Below are positions 1 to 11,996 of a DNA stretch of 64,000 nucleotides, in pieces. How positions within the stretch are numbered: position 1 is the stretch's first letter; each line of letters begins with the position of its first letter. Where the stretch lies: assembly GCA_047967505.1 (NCBI GenBank), contig CM106540.1; one strand, written 5' to 3'. The position numbers and the translations under genes were made by a program. Source of the DNA: Dipteris shenzhenensis (Eukaryota > Polypodiophyta > Polypodiopsida > Gleicheniales). Below the pieces are notes generated by a model. It made no database searches and was not told the DNA's origin. It saw only the letters and a program-made list of their open reading frames with translations.

Positions 1-2
1 AT

Positions 3-1007
3 CTGAAAAACAAACAGGAGTCTGACCCAGATTCAGAGGGAAAGGCCAAAGCTAATGTGGTAATCGAAGAATTGTTCCTGGTAACATCACCGAGTGTTAC
101 CGAGGTCAGGTATGTTGATCCCGAAATCACAGTAAGGATGTCTGACATAGAGAGTTGGGTCGACGAGGAGTCAGATGCCTTTGTGAAGGTGAAGGACAGT
201 ATGGAGCGCTTGGTACCTTCCAGGTGTATAGCTGTTGACACTGACACGAGGGTGGATTCCATGGAAAGCCCTAGGGTCTCATGGTCAGATGGGTGCTGGA
301 CTTCAGAAGGGGACAGTACAGGATTACACAGGATCTTGGCAGGTGCCTCATTGAGGTACAGGATTTGCTTTCAGAGTGAACATTCAGGCAGTACAATAGT
401 CTGGTATGTATTTGATATTCTGCATTTGAGCCTTTCTAGTATGCTGTGGAGAGATTCTGCTCTTCATTTGTCTCAGGTGATAAGAGATTGGAAGGAATTG
501 GCCTTCTTCAAAGGCAGAAGGGGAAGTTTTGGTGCTTCTTCAAATCTCGGACGTAGATTGCTAGAAGGTGGTGGACAAAGAGTACTGAAGCCAGAAGAGT
601 ACCTGCTTGAGAACTCAGCGAGAGTTCATAGTCCAGGTTATCTGGATAAATTCATTGGTTACAGACCTTGCCAAAGGAAGGACGGGTTGAAATAGACCCT
701 CAGAGCATGGTGCCTGGAAGACTCCAGGTTGTTCACTCATTATGAGGGGGACGACTGGAAGATCGTGACGGCTGGATTGCTCAAGTTCAGAGGCAGGAAT
801 GCGACTGAAGGAGGTGGTACCAAGAGGTGCTACCAGAGATGGACCTGTGTACCACGATGGTGTGCAGAAGCAGAACCGGACCTGGTGGAGCAAGAGCCAC
901 TGGATGAAAAGCCAGGAAAAGATTTTGACACCGAAAGGTTCCAGAGGACTACGACCAGGGAGTTACTGGAGCATCTTCATCGATGTGTTGGCATTGGGCT
1001 GAGATGA
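3..1007 (+). pseudogene. C-terminal part of an unrecognised retrotransposon ORF, one in-frame stop
   Basis: One reading frame is open from the first bases of the window to a TAG at 693-695 and, in the same frame, continues to a TGA at 1005-1007, only 15 bases before the LTR. It is therefore a coding region next to the 3' LTR. I recognise no protease, integrase, reverse transcriptase or RNase H motif; the visible part is acidic at first (ESDPDSEG, DIESWVDEESDAF) and mixed later. It could be the end of pol or an extra ORF between pol and LTR. The in-frame TAG suggests a decayed copy. No function is proposed. Confidence 0.4.
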
Positions 1008-1022
1008 GTCGGTGAGAGGGGG

Positions 1023-2069
1023 TGTTGGAAAGGTCACCTCCCCATCTGTAAGCCCCCATATGAGGAGAGCATAGGGGAGGGAGACCTAGGGCAGTGCCCA
1101 ACAGGAAAAGAGAGAAAGGGGCTACCACATAGATAGCATCATGGCTGGCATGAGGGCAGCACATCTAGGACTGTTAAGGGCAGGACACAGGGCCAGGAAA
1201 GTACGGAGCAGAAGCAAGACAGTCTGGGACAGATTGCGGAGGATCTAAGACATGGAGGCGCACTATTTGCAAAGGTGCAGACATGGCAGGGAGTGCAGGA
1301 TCAGATCTGCAGCAAGGAATGTGACTGGCAGTGGGGAGGTGGCAGGCCTTTTATAGGCTGCATATTTGCCTTGAATGGAGGGCCAAAAGCCCTGGAAGTT
1401 TGGGCCATAAAAGGCCTGAATTGTGAGCCCTTTAAGGGCGGTTTTTCCCAAGCAGTCTGGTCGGTTTTCATACAGACTGGGTCGGTTTTTGTACAGACTG
1501 GGTCGGTTTTTTGGCTAGGTCCTTGAGGGCTATATAAGGGGGCCATTCAGGCCTCATTTCAGCATCATCTGGAGTAGCAATTCCACCAGCAGAAGGAGCA
1601 GCAGCAGGGCTATCTTTGGGCCTACAGTCAGAAGGAGAAAGTAGTACCTTGTGCTGCAGACTTAGCTTGCAGGAAGCTGCCCACCTAGATTGGTTTCCAG
1701 ACAGCAAGGTGGAGAAGATCATTCTAGACGGAAAGTCTACTTACGCTCGAGGTGGAGCACCCGGACTCTAGTCTAGAGATAGCCAGCAGATAGGAGAAGG
1801 ACTTTTGTGGTAAGATCAGAGGACCACACCACTGGTGGGACTCTGGATCTATCTCTTTTGTATTGTGTCCATAGTTGAGGACGGAAATATATTATTTGGT
1901 GGTTTCTCTATCTGATTGGTTCATTGTCTATTAATGAGTCTACACACCTATTGAATGCACATAAGTAAAGAAGTCTGTGATTCCACACCCACACCGCACA
2001 CTGTGTGAGCTCCTGGGCATTACTATAAGTCTTCTGCTACGTGTACCCTCTGTTGGGTATTTTCTAACA
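1023..2069 (+). repeat. LTR (3' LTR of the element at the window start)
   Basis: A 1047 bp LTR with tgttgg...ctaaca ends. Three roughly 22-base repeats of the type ctgggtcggttttt at 1455-1518 look like a U3 enhancer array. A TATA box (ctatataag) lies near 1530. The last 500 bases match 38014-38560 read in reverse, which defines the LTR family. Confidence 0.75.
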
Positions 2070-3025
2070 GACTATTGGTAAAAGTGTGGTCCATCCTCAT
2101 GGTGGTACCTTGGTAACATATGTAAAATAGAGGGGTATTGAAGCCCCCTTGATGACTCAATAGGTGCTCACAACATTGAAAAAAATAAATTCTATTAATT
2201 AGAAGTAGAGTGCACTGCCCCAGAAAGCGATTAACCTAAGTGTAAGAAGAATGAATTAGAGGCAAATTTGAGAAACAATGATTTATTGAGGGCCGCAAAT
2301 GCGTGAAGCTTTTGGAGAGCACCTAATCGAGAGGCTTCTAGAGATTGCCTATCTGTTCAATGTTGTGTCCTAGAAGACTAATTAGCATGGAAAAAAAGAA
2401 ACTTTGTGACCGCCTCTCTTTGTCAACCAGTCCCTTAAATTTAGTATGGGTACATAGATACTATAAAGCTTTGAAACTGGAGGGGAGCAATGACGATTAA
2501 GCCTTCCCAATGCCATTCATTGCTTGTGAGATCTCTCGCAAGGATTAGACAAGTGAAAATATATATTAGCACTAGACCGAAATGCCCACAAGGGGACGTA
2601 GGTAGGTTTCCAAGGCAATGGAACTTGCACAATGGGAATTTCTTGAATAGATGGCGACGGACATGAACTATGGAAGAATCAAGAAAAATAGATGTATGGG
2701 ACTAGGGATGAGAGGCAATTATGGTGATGAGAAAGGTTTTTTTTAATGAGCTATGGAGATGGAGATGGAAATGGCAGTGAATAAGGCATTTGCAAGCCTC
2801 CGAGACTTTCTATCATTTTGCCAATGAACATTTGCAAGAGCAATAATAAGGATACAAGAGAGATTTTATTTATTGGTTAATTGGACAAGCACCGGCAAAA
2901 GTGTTGACATGATGAAAGACCTAGACTGCAAATAATTTGAGCTCAATTGTAGAGTTGGTCATTGGCCAATGATCCAAGTACCCAACTTCAGCTTTTTTGT
3001 TGCATAGTGTATATTGTTATTCATT
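2070..3025. other. No gene recognised
   Basis: AT-rich sequence with short stop-interrupted frames only. I see no conserved protein motif, repeat pair or RNA gene here. Confidence 0.5.
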
Positions 3026-3113
3026 GTTGAAACATTATTCAACAACCTTGAGTTGATGGCGGAATTTGGAAAACAGAGCTTAGATTTCCAGGTGTAACAT
3101 GTTCCAGATTAAC

Positions 3114-3155
<42 letters not shown>

Positions 3156-3303
3156 GCTACAAATATTGAGACTCAAATCCACAAACTTCTAGCAAAGCAT
3201 CCATCATGAGAGGTGTTGAAACATTATTCAACAACCTTGAAGTTGATGGCGTAATTTGGAAAATAGAGCTTAGGCTTCCGAGTGTAACATGTTGCAATTA
3301 ACA

Positions 3304-3384
<81 letters not shown>

Positions 3385-3437
3385 TACAAATACTAAGGCT
3401 CAAATCCACACGTCTAGCAAAGCATCCATCGTGAGGG
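3026..3437. repeat. Imperfect tandem duplication, each copy holding a (GA)n tract
   Basis: Copy 1 (3026-3214) and copy 2 (3215-3437) both start gttgaaacattattcaac and both end in catccatc-tgag. Each carries a GA microsatellite in the middle (3121-3153 and 3308-3380), which has grown to more than twice the length in copy 2. The flanks differ by scattered substitutions, so the duplication is not recent. Confidence 0.85.
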
Positions 3438-4137
3438 GATGAGAATCACAATGTGCAAGAAGTCTGGCAGCCTCAATACCACATGGATATGCAAGGGAAT
3501 ATTTTTGCACATGCTCTTACTTTTCTTCTATCTTATATATTTTTTTATTTTAAACATATATGTGTTAGGGAAGGGGATTCCATGTCCCAGGAAGAGCTAT
3601 CGAGGATTTTAGGAGGCAAAAAGAGTTTTTAAAAGATTTTTTGAAGCACTATAGAAATTTGAAATTCTAAGAAAATATAATTAGATACCTACAATTTTGA
3701 TTTATGAATACCATGGAATATATATCCATATTTCTATCTCCCTTTCTTTGTGCTACTGCATGCATGCACACGCGCACACATCTATATCTATGGTGGAGGA
3801 GGTCTTGAAATTGAAGGCATTTCAACATCCCACATTAAGACCTAGTACAATGGGTCTTTAACCTGTTGTAGACGAGATTTATAAATGAAACAAATTTTAT
3901 TAAACATAATCTATCATCCCAACTTTGAGACCCAACGGAGCAGGTCTCTAGCCCGTCCTAAACGAGTCACGTTACTCGTGTAAACTAATCCTACTTTTAT
4001 TCACGAGCTCCATTTCGAGCTACTAACTTAATGTAAATGAAGACCCTCTTAGCCAAGTTTCGCTCCGAAATACTGACCTTACTTGAGCTTTGAATGTGGA
4101 TACCAAATTCTCGTAACGGAGGGGTTTTACAGATTAT
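3438..4137. other. No gene; possible old LTR-like remnant at about 3828-4130
   Basis: The stretch beginning caacatcccacatt and ending ggggttttaca resembles the ends of small non-coding LTR (TRIM-like) elements, but it lacks clear TG/CA ends and a target duplication. The rest shows nothing recognisable. Confidence 0.25.
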
Positions 4138-4245
4138 GTCTGGTATGACAAACGAAGACGCATTCTATGTTTATTGAAAAAAAAAAAAAGATAGATGTCT
4201 GGTGTGACAACGAAGACGCTTTCTCTGTTTAATGAAAAACAGGAA
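4138..4245. repeat. Short imperfect tandem duplication downstream of the thioredoxin gene
   Basis: Two copies of about 50 bases starting gtctggt-tgacaa and ending in tttatgaaaa-type sequence, separated by an A-run and ending about 165 bases from the CDSP32 stop codon. They probably lie in or near its 3' UTR. Confidence 0.6.
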
Positions 4246-4410
4246 AGGTGCTTGAAGCACAGAGGCACCCTTGTTAATACGTCTGGAAGAGTATGAGAAA
4301 GAGCTTACATTCCATCTTGTCGGCTGTCTGATGAGAAAAATATGAACAACAGAAGAAGTGAACAAAGAAGAGAAAGATCGACGAAAGTCTATACGAGTGA
4401 CAGTCATAAA

Positions 4411-5376
4411 TTAGTATGTTACTCTCACTCCCTGGTAGCGAAGAATCTCGCCAATGAGTTCTCCTTTCCCAGAACCCACATACCTCCCACAGAGCTTCCC
4501 ATCCCGAATGAACAAGAAGGTCGGCACCTCCACCACATCCATCTTCTTCAATAGCCTCATACAGTCCTCGTTCTCGTCCCCATTCATCCTTGCAAACACA
4601 GCCGTGTCCTTCATCTTCTTTGCCAGCTTCACAAACGTTGGATATACCTTCACGCACGGCCCGCAGTGCTTTAGCCCCACGTCCAACACCAGCAGCTTGC
4701 CGTCTTCTGCATGCTTCGCCACCAGCTCCTCCACATCTTGCTTGTTGTGCAGCTGCAGAATGGGCGCATCCGGATCCCCATAGTAGAGCACGTCGCCCAG
4801 AAGTTCGTCCGGCCCAATTCCTTCCTCTTCGTGGATTATCTCCTTGTTCTTGTAGAAGATGAAGTGCGGCACTTTTTCGATCCCTACTCGTTTGCACAGC
4901 TCTTTTGTCTCTTCCGACTCGTCGCCCATCACAAGAATGAAAACTGCATCCTGACAGTTGAGGCTCAGCTCAACCATCGATGGATATATCTTCCTGCTAT
5001 TTGGACTGTGACTCGCGGCATATTCCACGACAACAAGCTTGCTCTTAGCAGCGATCAATGCATCATCGAACTGTTTCACGGTGTGCACCTGTATAACCTT
5101 AGCGTCTTGCTCATACTTCGCCTTTTCGGCAGACCTGCTCTGCTGAGCTACGCCGGAAGAGGCCATGGGAGCTCTCAACATGTGATGAGAGGACAGGCCT
5201 TTCCATTGGACAGTTCTTCTCCAAGAGCTTGAAGGTTCGCTCGAGGCATCATTGAGGGGACCTCTCACTAAAGTCGCCCGAGACGGACTGGCAACGACGG
5301 CAAGGTAACCATGAGATCCTAAGGCGCAGGCCTCACTGTTGAGGCCAAGCCCAGGTCTAGAGAGGCAGAGCGACAT
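4411..5376 (-). CDS. CDSP32: Chloroplast drought-induced stress protein, CDSP32-type double thioredoxin
   Basis: A 321-residue intron-free frame. Residues 1 to about 85 are rich in Ser, Arg and Ala with few acids, like a chloroplast transit peptide. Two thioredoxin folds follow. The first (about 91-200) lacks the redox pair, having SPNS at 124-127, but keeps the cis-proline region (VPHF, P170). The second (about 205-320) has the active site HCGPC (Cys238, Cys241) and cis-Pro285 (EVPTF). This pairing of an inactive N-terminal and an active C-terminal module with HCGPC is the hallmark of CDSP32, a stromal thioredoxin known to reduce peroxiredoxin and methionine sulfoxide reductase under oxidative stress. 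The frame stays open upstream to 5712, but the Met at 5376 gives the usual length and a plausible transit peptide; the longer N-terminus is low-complexity and unlikely. Location and partners are inferred from the family. Confidence 0.93.
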   Translation of the reverse strand: MSLCLSRPGLGLNSEACALGSHGYLAVVASPSRATLVRGPLNDASSEPSSSWRRTVQWKGLSSHHMLRAPMASSGVAQQSRSAEKAKYEQDAKVIQVHTVKQFDDALIAAKSKLVVVEYAASHSPNSRKIYPSMVELSLNCQDAVFILVMGDESEETKELCKRVGIEKVPHFIFYKNKEIIHEEEGIGPDELLGDVLYYGDPDAPILQLHNKQDVEELVAKHAEDGKLLVLDVGLKHCGPCVKVYPTFVKLAKKMKDTAVFARMNGDENEDCMRLLKKMDVVEVPTFLFIRDGKLCGRYVGSGKGELIGEILRYQGVRVTY

Positions 5377-5712
5377 GGTAGAGCTAAGAGACAAAGAGAG
5401 ACAAGGGAGGAAGAAGTGCCTGGGATCAGAAAGTCGCACCGAACCGGAGATGCATGGGCACGAGGGATTGAAGCTCCATGGATCACTCCATTTAAAGAGA
5501 GATTGAGGAGGGAGAGGTGAGGGAGATTTGAAGGGAGGGGAGAGGGAGGAAGATGCTGGGATCGAAAGGAGGTCGATGCTTGGTCTGATGGTTGTGAAGA
5601 ATGGATGGCGTTTGTGTGGCAACCGTACCTCACCTCTTGCCGTCCCTACGTGTCGCTCTCCTCTTCCTTCTCTATCAACACAACCTCCTCCTCCTTGGGG
5701 GCCCTCTAGCAT

Positions 5713-7789
5713 GCAACGGTTTACACTGCTCTCTTTAGTTCATCTTCCTCTTCCTTCCACCTCTAGCATCCGCGTGTTACAATTCTCTCTTAGTCCCCTA
5801 TGATATTTTGAGCAGCCTTCGATGTGACTACTCTCTCAAGATATTTAGTGCTTTTGGGCATACCGTTGCTTTAATGTATTGCAATGCAGACCGGTGCTTT
5901 AATGTCGTGATTCAAAGATGGGGGGATATCAAATGGGTTGAGATTGTAATTTTGTGGAAAAAAATCATGGAACATAAATCTTCCCTATGTGTGCATGCAC
6001 AAGCACAAAAGTCTAGGAATTAAACATAAACGTACTAAATCATGCTAAAAACATCATGACCCATCCGTGTAATAACATAACCAAAACAAAGGTAGCAGCA
6101 TCATTGCACTAACAGCAACAACAAATGGTCAGTATATCCATGGCACTCTCTTAATAGAGACAACATGAGCAGATCAAAACTTAAAAGCAAAGAGTACAAG
6201 AGGAGAACAAGAAGCTTAAGTACCTAAGTGATGGTGTTTGTTAAAGGTGAAAGAGATGCATAGCATCAAGTGAGTGAGATCGAGAGCAAGGTGAAGATGT
6301 TAGGTGAGATCAAGAGCAAAAGAAGACAGTGGCCAAGAAGGTGGATGGAGAGGAGGAACACTCGTACAAAGAGAAGCTAGCTATAGAGGAGATGATGTGA
6401 CAAGGCAATGAGGTGGCCTTAGGAAGACTAGAGGAGCAATTTGAAGATTAAAGCAAGAAGAAGCCTTTAGATGCATGGGTTTTGTTGCTCGATGCTTACA
6501 TAAAGCCCTCAATCCCTTGCTTTTCACTCCTCCCCCTCTCACCTTTTTTTATTTAACGTTTCAAAGGGTGAACATAATAGCATACGATCATGTTTAAAAT
6601 TTCTATAAATTGCACTAGATAATGCATGTCCCAGCATGATTTAAATGGTTTAAGAGATGTAACCCCTCGTAAACATTTGTATATAAGTTAGATTCATCCC
6701 AAAAATGTTCAAATAGTCACTTGTGAATGGAAGATGTCTGTGTGTGTGTGTGTGTGTGTGCGCGCGGTTGTGTGTGGTGCACATAGAGTACATAACTATT
6801 CAATGTAAGTGGATGCTTTAATATATTTGAAACATAAGGGAATTTTAAATAAACTAAAAACCATATGACATATGTTCAATGTAAGGGGTTTTGTAATATA
6901 TTAGAGTCACATAAATATGCATGCAAAAAGGATTTTTTGATTAATAAAATTCAAACATTTACATTTTTATAAGGGGCAAGGTATGTTGGACGCATTGACC
7001 CATATTATAGGTAGTAGCTTAAATATTACCCCTTGAATACACGCTATTTCAAAACACACACACACGCGTGCGCGCGTCATGTGTTTTGTTACTCTACTTT
7101 CTTGTGGCATTAGCTATTTACTTGTTAATCCCATGCTCTTTATAGAATTCGCAAACTCGGCTGAGTAAAACTCACCCCATTTGTATATAAGTTAGTATAT
7201 AAACCTCTTGCTTCTATAGAGTCCAAATGGACACTCTTGCTTAGCTAGCATGATGCAATTGGTCTTCATGGTTCTACCACCTTATGTTTTTCTTGAAGTA
7301 ATTGTGTTGCACCTCTACAAGTTTCTCCTTCTTGGACTTAGTTTGGAGACTCAATCTATTGCTCTCTACATGGGTGGATATGTCTTTGGAACAAGGCCCA
7401 ATCTCTTTTTATGTGTGAGATGGTGAAATGTATTCTCACACCTCTTGATATGTCCATCATTTGAGTTGGTGGATCTACCACCCTTGCATATGAGGGACAC
7501 ATCTCACATCTAGGAGTCTTCACATGGCATAAGGCTACCATTTCATCCTTCACTTTAATCTTGTTTTCTTAAACATTCAAAAAGCCCTTTTGAACACTAC
7601 CAATTGGGATTTTGATTCAAAAGGAAAAATTAGTGCCTTCATTCTCTTATTTGCATTGATATATCTTGTTGTGCCAATTCTCACATGTGACATTGGCATT
7701 ACTTTGTGTTCTTGCCAAAACAATAGGCATTATTAGACCCAATACAACATACAAGCTCTTTTCAATTGATCTATTATTATTAAAAAACA
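5713..7789. other. No gene recognised; simple repeats
   Basis: AT-rich non-coding sequence upstream of the thioredoxin gene. It contains a (TG)n tract running into CGCGCG (6737-6766) and a second alternating purine-pyrimidine tract, (AC)n then GTGCGCGCG (about 7055-7078), both of Z-DNA-forming type. No conserved coding motif was seen. Confidence 0.5.
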
Positions 7790-7794
7790 CATCA

Positions 7795-8497
7795 TGTTAA
7801 ATTACACAGCGTAGTGGAATAGAAACTGAAAAAAGAATAGAGAGTACACAACAAACTAGAGAGGAACAAACTTTTCCTTCAATACTGATATAGTATAGAT
7901 GATGGCTCCATCCACCCGTGCGCTCCCACAGTGGAGCTTGGATGGCGATCTAGACAGATACTAGGTGAAGAGCTACTAGTAGCTGGAAGATCTGATCTAA
8001 CACAATGGATTGGAAAGGTCACCTCTTTATAGCTATGAGGGTGGTAGTCAGATCAACGTAGTCGATCGAGCCAACCAGTCAACCTAGTCGGTGGAGTCGA
8101 CCAATCAACCTAGTTGGTGGAGCCGACTAGTCGTTCATGGAATATTTAGGGAATATTTCCTATACCTTCGCCTCGGGGGCTCTCGCCCTCGAACCCCCAC
8201 CAGAGGGACCGCTAGCCCCTAGACCCTAGCGAGAGCAAGGGGCTCTCACACAATCAAGACAATGTGCCTCGTTGTGCTACCAGCTTACCTACCCTGCCTA
8301 GCCCATAGGCTAGACTCACATAGATCACCTTTCTACCATCAATGGTCTCATTGATAGACCTCATCTGACATGCAAGTCAGGATCCATCCGGTGTCCCGGG
8401 CTCACACATGGCTTCTCCTCATATGGGGGCCTTACAACTTGAGCACCTTGGACCACTGGTGGTTACCAGGAGGGTGGGGCATTGAGCATATCTAACA
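7795..8497 (-). mobile_element. Solo LTR with 5 bp target duplication catca
   Basis: A 703 bp stretch beginning tgttaaatt and ending atctaaca on the plus strand, flanked exactly by catca at 7790-7794 and 8498-8502. The minus strand is taken as the sense strand because gtaaggcccccatatgagg near one end matches the start of the LTR family at 1023 and 39093. Three tandem units of about 25 bases (agtcggtggagtcgacc type, 8055-8135) look like U3 repeats. No internal region is present, so it is the product of LTR-LTR recombination. Confidence 0.85.
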
Positions 8498-8502
8498 CAT
8501 CA

Positions 8503-10037
8503 AACTATTTTTTTTAATTGGGTTACATAGTTATAGAACTATATATTCCAGATACTATCAATACCAAAGGAGGCAAGATTGGGACAATGTTCAGTGTGAC
8601 TTGCGTGCTTAGCATTAGTTGCTAAACCTCAAAATCAATATGCATACCTAAGCAAACTATGTCATAAAAGCTTTGGTCACTTGACCTTTAAAAGTTTGAT
8701 CTAACTGAAAGACTCTCCACAAGTCTATTTAGAAAGATATTAGTATCTCTTACAATATGGGTAATAGAAGCTCAAAAATCATTTCTAACTTCATGGTCTA
8801 GAAGTACTCGATGAAGTTGCACTCTATGTTTGCATGAAAACGGTTTCAACTCAGAAAATATCCATGTAAGGATTGCTTTTTCTATTTCTTATTATCTTAC
8901 TTGGCACTCCAGTCTCCACATAACATTAAAGTGGAGAGTGAGTAGTCTGCCAAAGCTATCATATCAAGTGTATAAGCATAACAAAGATTTTTAAAAACAT
9001 TTCCTGCAAGAAGTATACAAATACTGAATATGTATCCAAGGACTAGGTGAATGCATGTGTTTCTCTTTAGCAAAATTAATAAACTTTGTTTTTTGAATAT
9101 ACGTGACAATAGGAGAGTTATTTGCCAAAAGAATTCACTTCTATTATTAAAAATTCCATTTAAGAATAGATTATAAGACCATATGACTTCTAGGCTCTTG
9201 GTGTTATGGACAAATTCGAGAAATCTCCCCGCTTCCCATGCATGCTCAAATTTGAAAGCTGAGCCTCAATGCGGCTAATGAGTTTAAAAAAGGTATTCGA
9301 TTTTTACTCAAAATAAGATGGTGCACCTTTATGATGCCTAAATAAAAAGAGGTGTATCATAGGTGACAAATTTAAAAAATTGGAGCACTAGGAATCAAAA
9401 TTCTTGGGGGTTTAATATCTTGGATAAATTTTCAATGTTTTTCTTTTTAGATATTCCCTTCAAAAAAGGAGAGCCTAAGTGGGCTATTCTACCATCCGCA
9501 TCCATGAGAAATGATAGCCTAAAATGGGCAATTACCCTATAAGCTTGGTGGATTGATGCATGTGACTTCACTGAATGGTGCAAAAAACATAACAAGTATC
9601 TAAATCATGTCTCACGATTTGGTTTGATATGCTACATGTCCCAATTTGATCAAAAAAAGAAGTTTGTCAAAGTTTGGCAATCAACAGATTCTTTAAAAAA
9701 ACTTGAATACCATGTGTCGCCTAGATTTTTGTCCCAAGCCCAAACGAGCATCTAATTTTCTAAATTTCTCCTTTAAAAAAACACTAGAATTCATTCTCAG
9801 AGCCCTCTTTCAAATAAAGCACTTCGATTTGTGAATCCCTTCTTAGTGCTTCAATATATTGGAAAGGGTATGACTCAAGCACATTCTTTATGTCCATGAG
9901 TTCAAAATAATGCACTTTCACAAATGCGTGGACCCTACTATCTTGTGACAAGTCTTGTAAAGAATAATATATTAATATTCAAAGTGAGTTGAACGCTACA
10001 AACACAAATATAGAGTACATGTATACGTATACATACA

Positions 10038-10040
<3 letters not shown>
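8503..10040. other. No gene recognised
   Basis: AT-rich sequence with only short frames. Nothing in it resembles a protein domain, an LTR or an RNA gene. Confidence 0.5.

Positions 10041-10079
<39 letters not shown>
10041..10079. repeat. (CT)n microsatellite at an inversion breakpoint
   Basis: Uninterrupted CT dinucleotides that stop one base before the broken end of the LINE half at 10081. The tract marks the left breakpoint of the inferred inversion. Confidence 0.95.
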
Positions 10080-10080
<1 letters not shown>

Positions 10081-10081
<1 letters not shown>

Positions 10082-11996
10082 GTCGTCCTGCCCGTCCTTC
10101 AACACCTTCAGCAAAGGCGAGAGGCCTTTGGTACCATGAACGAAAGCTTTCTCGAGCCAGCTCGAGATCTCTGAGGTGGTCATCCCATAGAAGGCACGGA
10201 GTTTCTAAGGAGTCCAGGCTCTGACATCCTGGGGGAGGGGCCAAGACAGGGGGGGCCTGAGGATCACAATCAGTCTGAAGCGTTTGGCGGCGCAACGCCA
10301 CCGCAGGTGCACGTCACCCTCGGACCACTGAGTCTCGAGAAGCTGCCCACCGGACGGGCCTAACCTGAGCATGCATCTGCTCCCTGAGAGCCTCCCAGAC
10401 TGAGTCGTCTGTCCAGGTCTCAGTGCCGTCGCTAAGGAATGTGAAAGCAAAGCTAGGGCCATCCCTAGGGGCCAAGGCGGCTATCTTCCCATCCGCCCCT
10501 TTGCGGAGCAGGAAGATACTGATGTCGAGGCAAGCAGGGAAGGTCCCGAGGTCGGCCACATCCAAGTAGTCCCAGGGGCCAGATCTGTAAAAGTCGCAGG
10601 GGAGCGCTCTCTCCTGAAGCTGAGGCCCATCAGAGTCTGCCACTGAGGGGCTAGCGGACAGAGAAGCCTGCTCTGGTGGTGGTGTAGACTCAGGGTGTCC
10701 TGCCAGCGGAGGGGGAGGGGGAGGAGGCTGGGGGATAGGCAACTCACACTCCTCAGGGGCGACTAGCGGAGGAGGAGGAGGAGGGGGAGCGGGGGCTGCC
10801 CTCGGCTGAGGAGCCGTCGGTGCAGCTAGCTCTGCGGGAGAGCTGAAAGAGGCGGGGGGGGGGGAGGGATGGGGATGCATCTAGAACTGGGGCTGAGAAG
10901 GAGGGGGAGGAGACTGAGGAGGAAGAGGAGGGGGCTGAAGCTGCGGGTCGGGAGGTATGGGGTGCAGCTGGGGGATGGGCTGGGACTGAGTGGGAAGAGG
11001 CTGGGGAGTGGAAGAGAGGGGGACCTGAGGCTGTGAAGGGCGGGCTACCGTCGAAGAAGATGCTCTCCCAGGTCCCTGGGGCGGCTGCCTGTCAGGTCTC
11101 TGAGGTGCTGCTGCAGGTTGGGTAACCTCTGCCTCCTTGCCTTTATCAGAAATCTTCTTGTTCTTTCCTCTTTTCCTTCTAACCTCAGTCCAGCCGCCAG
11201 CTAACTCTGGTCCAGACTCCGGCTGCCTCTTCTCCTCCTGGCGTGGCTGCCCAGAGGGGGGGGGAGGGGGCAGAGAGGGAGGGGGCGGGGGAGGCCGAGA
11301 AGAGCTGGCAAAGCGTGGACAAACAGCCGCCAGGTGCCCAAAGCCATGACACCTCAGACACTGTCCTGGCTGTCCGGTGACTACCATACTCTGGGTGATG
11401 CTGCCAGCATCTGTCACGATCTCGATCACTGCAGGGAGAGTCGCAGGATCCGCCAAAGCCACACGGACTTGGGGGGCTCCTGCCGTAGTCACCGCATCGG
11501 CAAAAGTGTCGTGCATAACCCAGCCAAAGTGGGAGCCCAGGTCCCTGACAATCAGTCGCAGCTCAGCAGCAAGACCTGGAAAAACTAACGTCACTGGATG
11601 GCGAGGTATACGGAACCGAGCATCAAAATCCGCTGCGCCGAATCCACGGTACCACGGGACTATCATGATAATCTTTCCATCCACTGACGTGGGGGAGCCA
11701 GCAATCAGCTTACTCGCAGCTTTCGCATTGGAGAGTTTGAGCCAGAAGATGCCCCTTCCCATAAGGGCCACCTCCTCAATATGGCCATCCTCTAGCATGA
11801 GAGTGGACTGGAGCCAGTCCCTGATGGCTGATCTGGAGGGGGAATGTCCAATGACTCTGCCATAAACAGAGGTAAGGGCAAAGTCATTGGCAACCTCCTG
11901 AACCCGAGATGATTGTTGCTCTGTCAGGATGACGTGGTAGGCATCTGGAGAGGGAGGGTTCGACTGGGCCTCCGGTTCCGGGCAGGGAGCCGCCAT
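10081..11996 (-). pseudogene. LINE-A ORF1 (RNA-binding gag-like protein), broken at its 3' end
   Basis: The start is chosen at the ATG at 11996 (MAAPCPEPEAQ), shared in kind with copy 2. Visible parts, in order: a DUF4283-like domain (SVYGRVIGHSPSRSAIRDW, MGRGIFWLKL, PWYRGF); a CCHC zinc knuckle CLRCHGFGHLAAVC; a basic motif GGWTEVRRKRGKNKK; a long Pro/Gln-rich linker; a TAG at 10881-10883 followed at once by ATG; then a second domain beginning FYRSGPWDYLDVADLG that I do not recognise. A frameshift occurs in this second domain around 10330-10400. ORF1 proteins of plant L1 elements bind element RNA to form the retrotransposition particle; the role of the last domain is unknown. Confidence 0.88.

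Larger units (their letters stand above)
1..2069 (+). mobile_element. 3' end of an LTR retrotransposon (internal tail plus 3' LTR)
   Basis: A coding tail runs from the window edge to about 1007, followed by a purine-rich tract and then a 1047 bp LTR that begins tgttgg and ends ctaaca. The LTR is recognised because a related copy, in the opposite direction, lies at 38014-39093 as a solo LTR with its own target duplication. The 5' LTR and most of the internal region lie outside the window, so this element's own target duplication cannot be checked and its superfamily (Copia or Gypsy) cannot be assigned. Confidence 0.75.

Noticed and set aside
4454-5232. Plus-strand frames opposite the thioredoxin gene
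   Set aside because: Antisense shadows of the CDSP32 frame with no motif of their own.
5377-5712. N-terminal extension of CDSP32 to 5712
   Set aside because: In frame but low complexity, and it would place the transit peptide inside the protein; the start at 5376 fits the family length.
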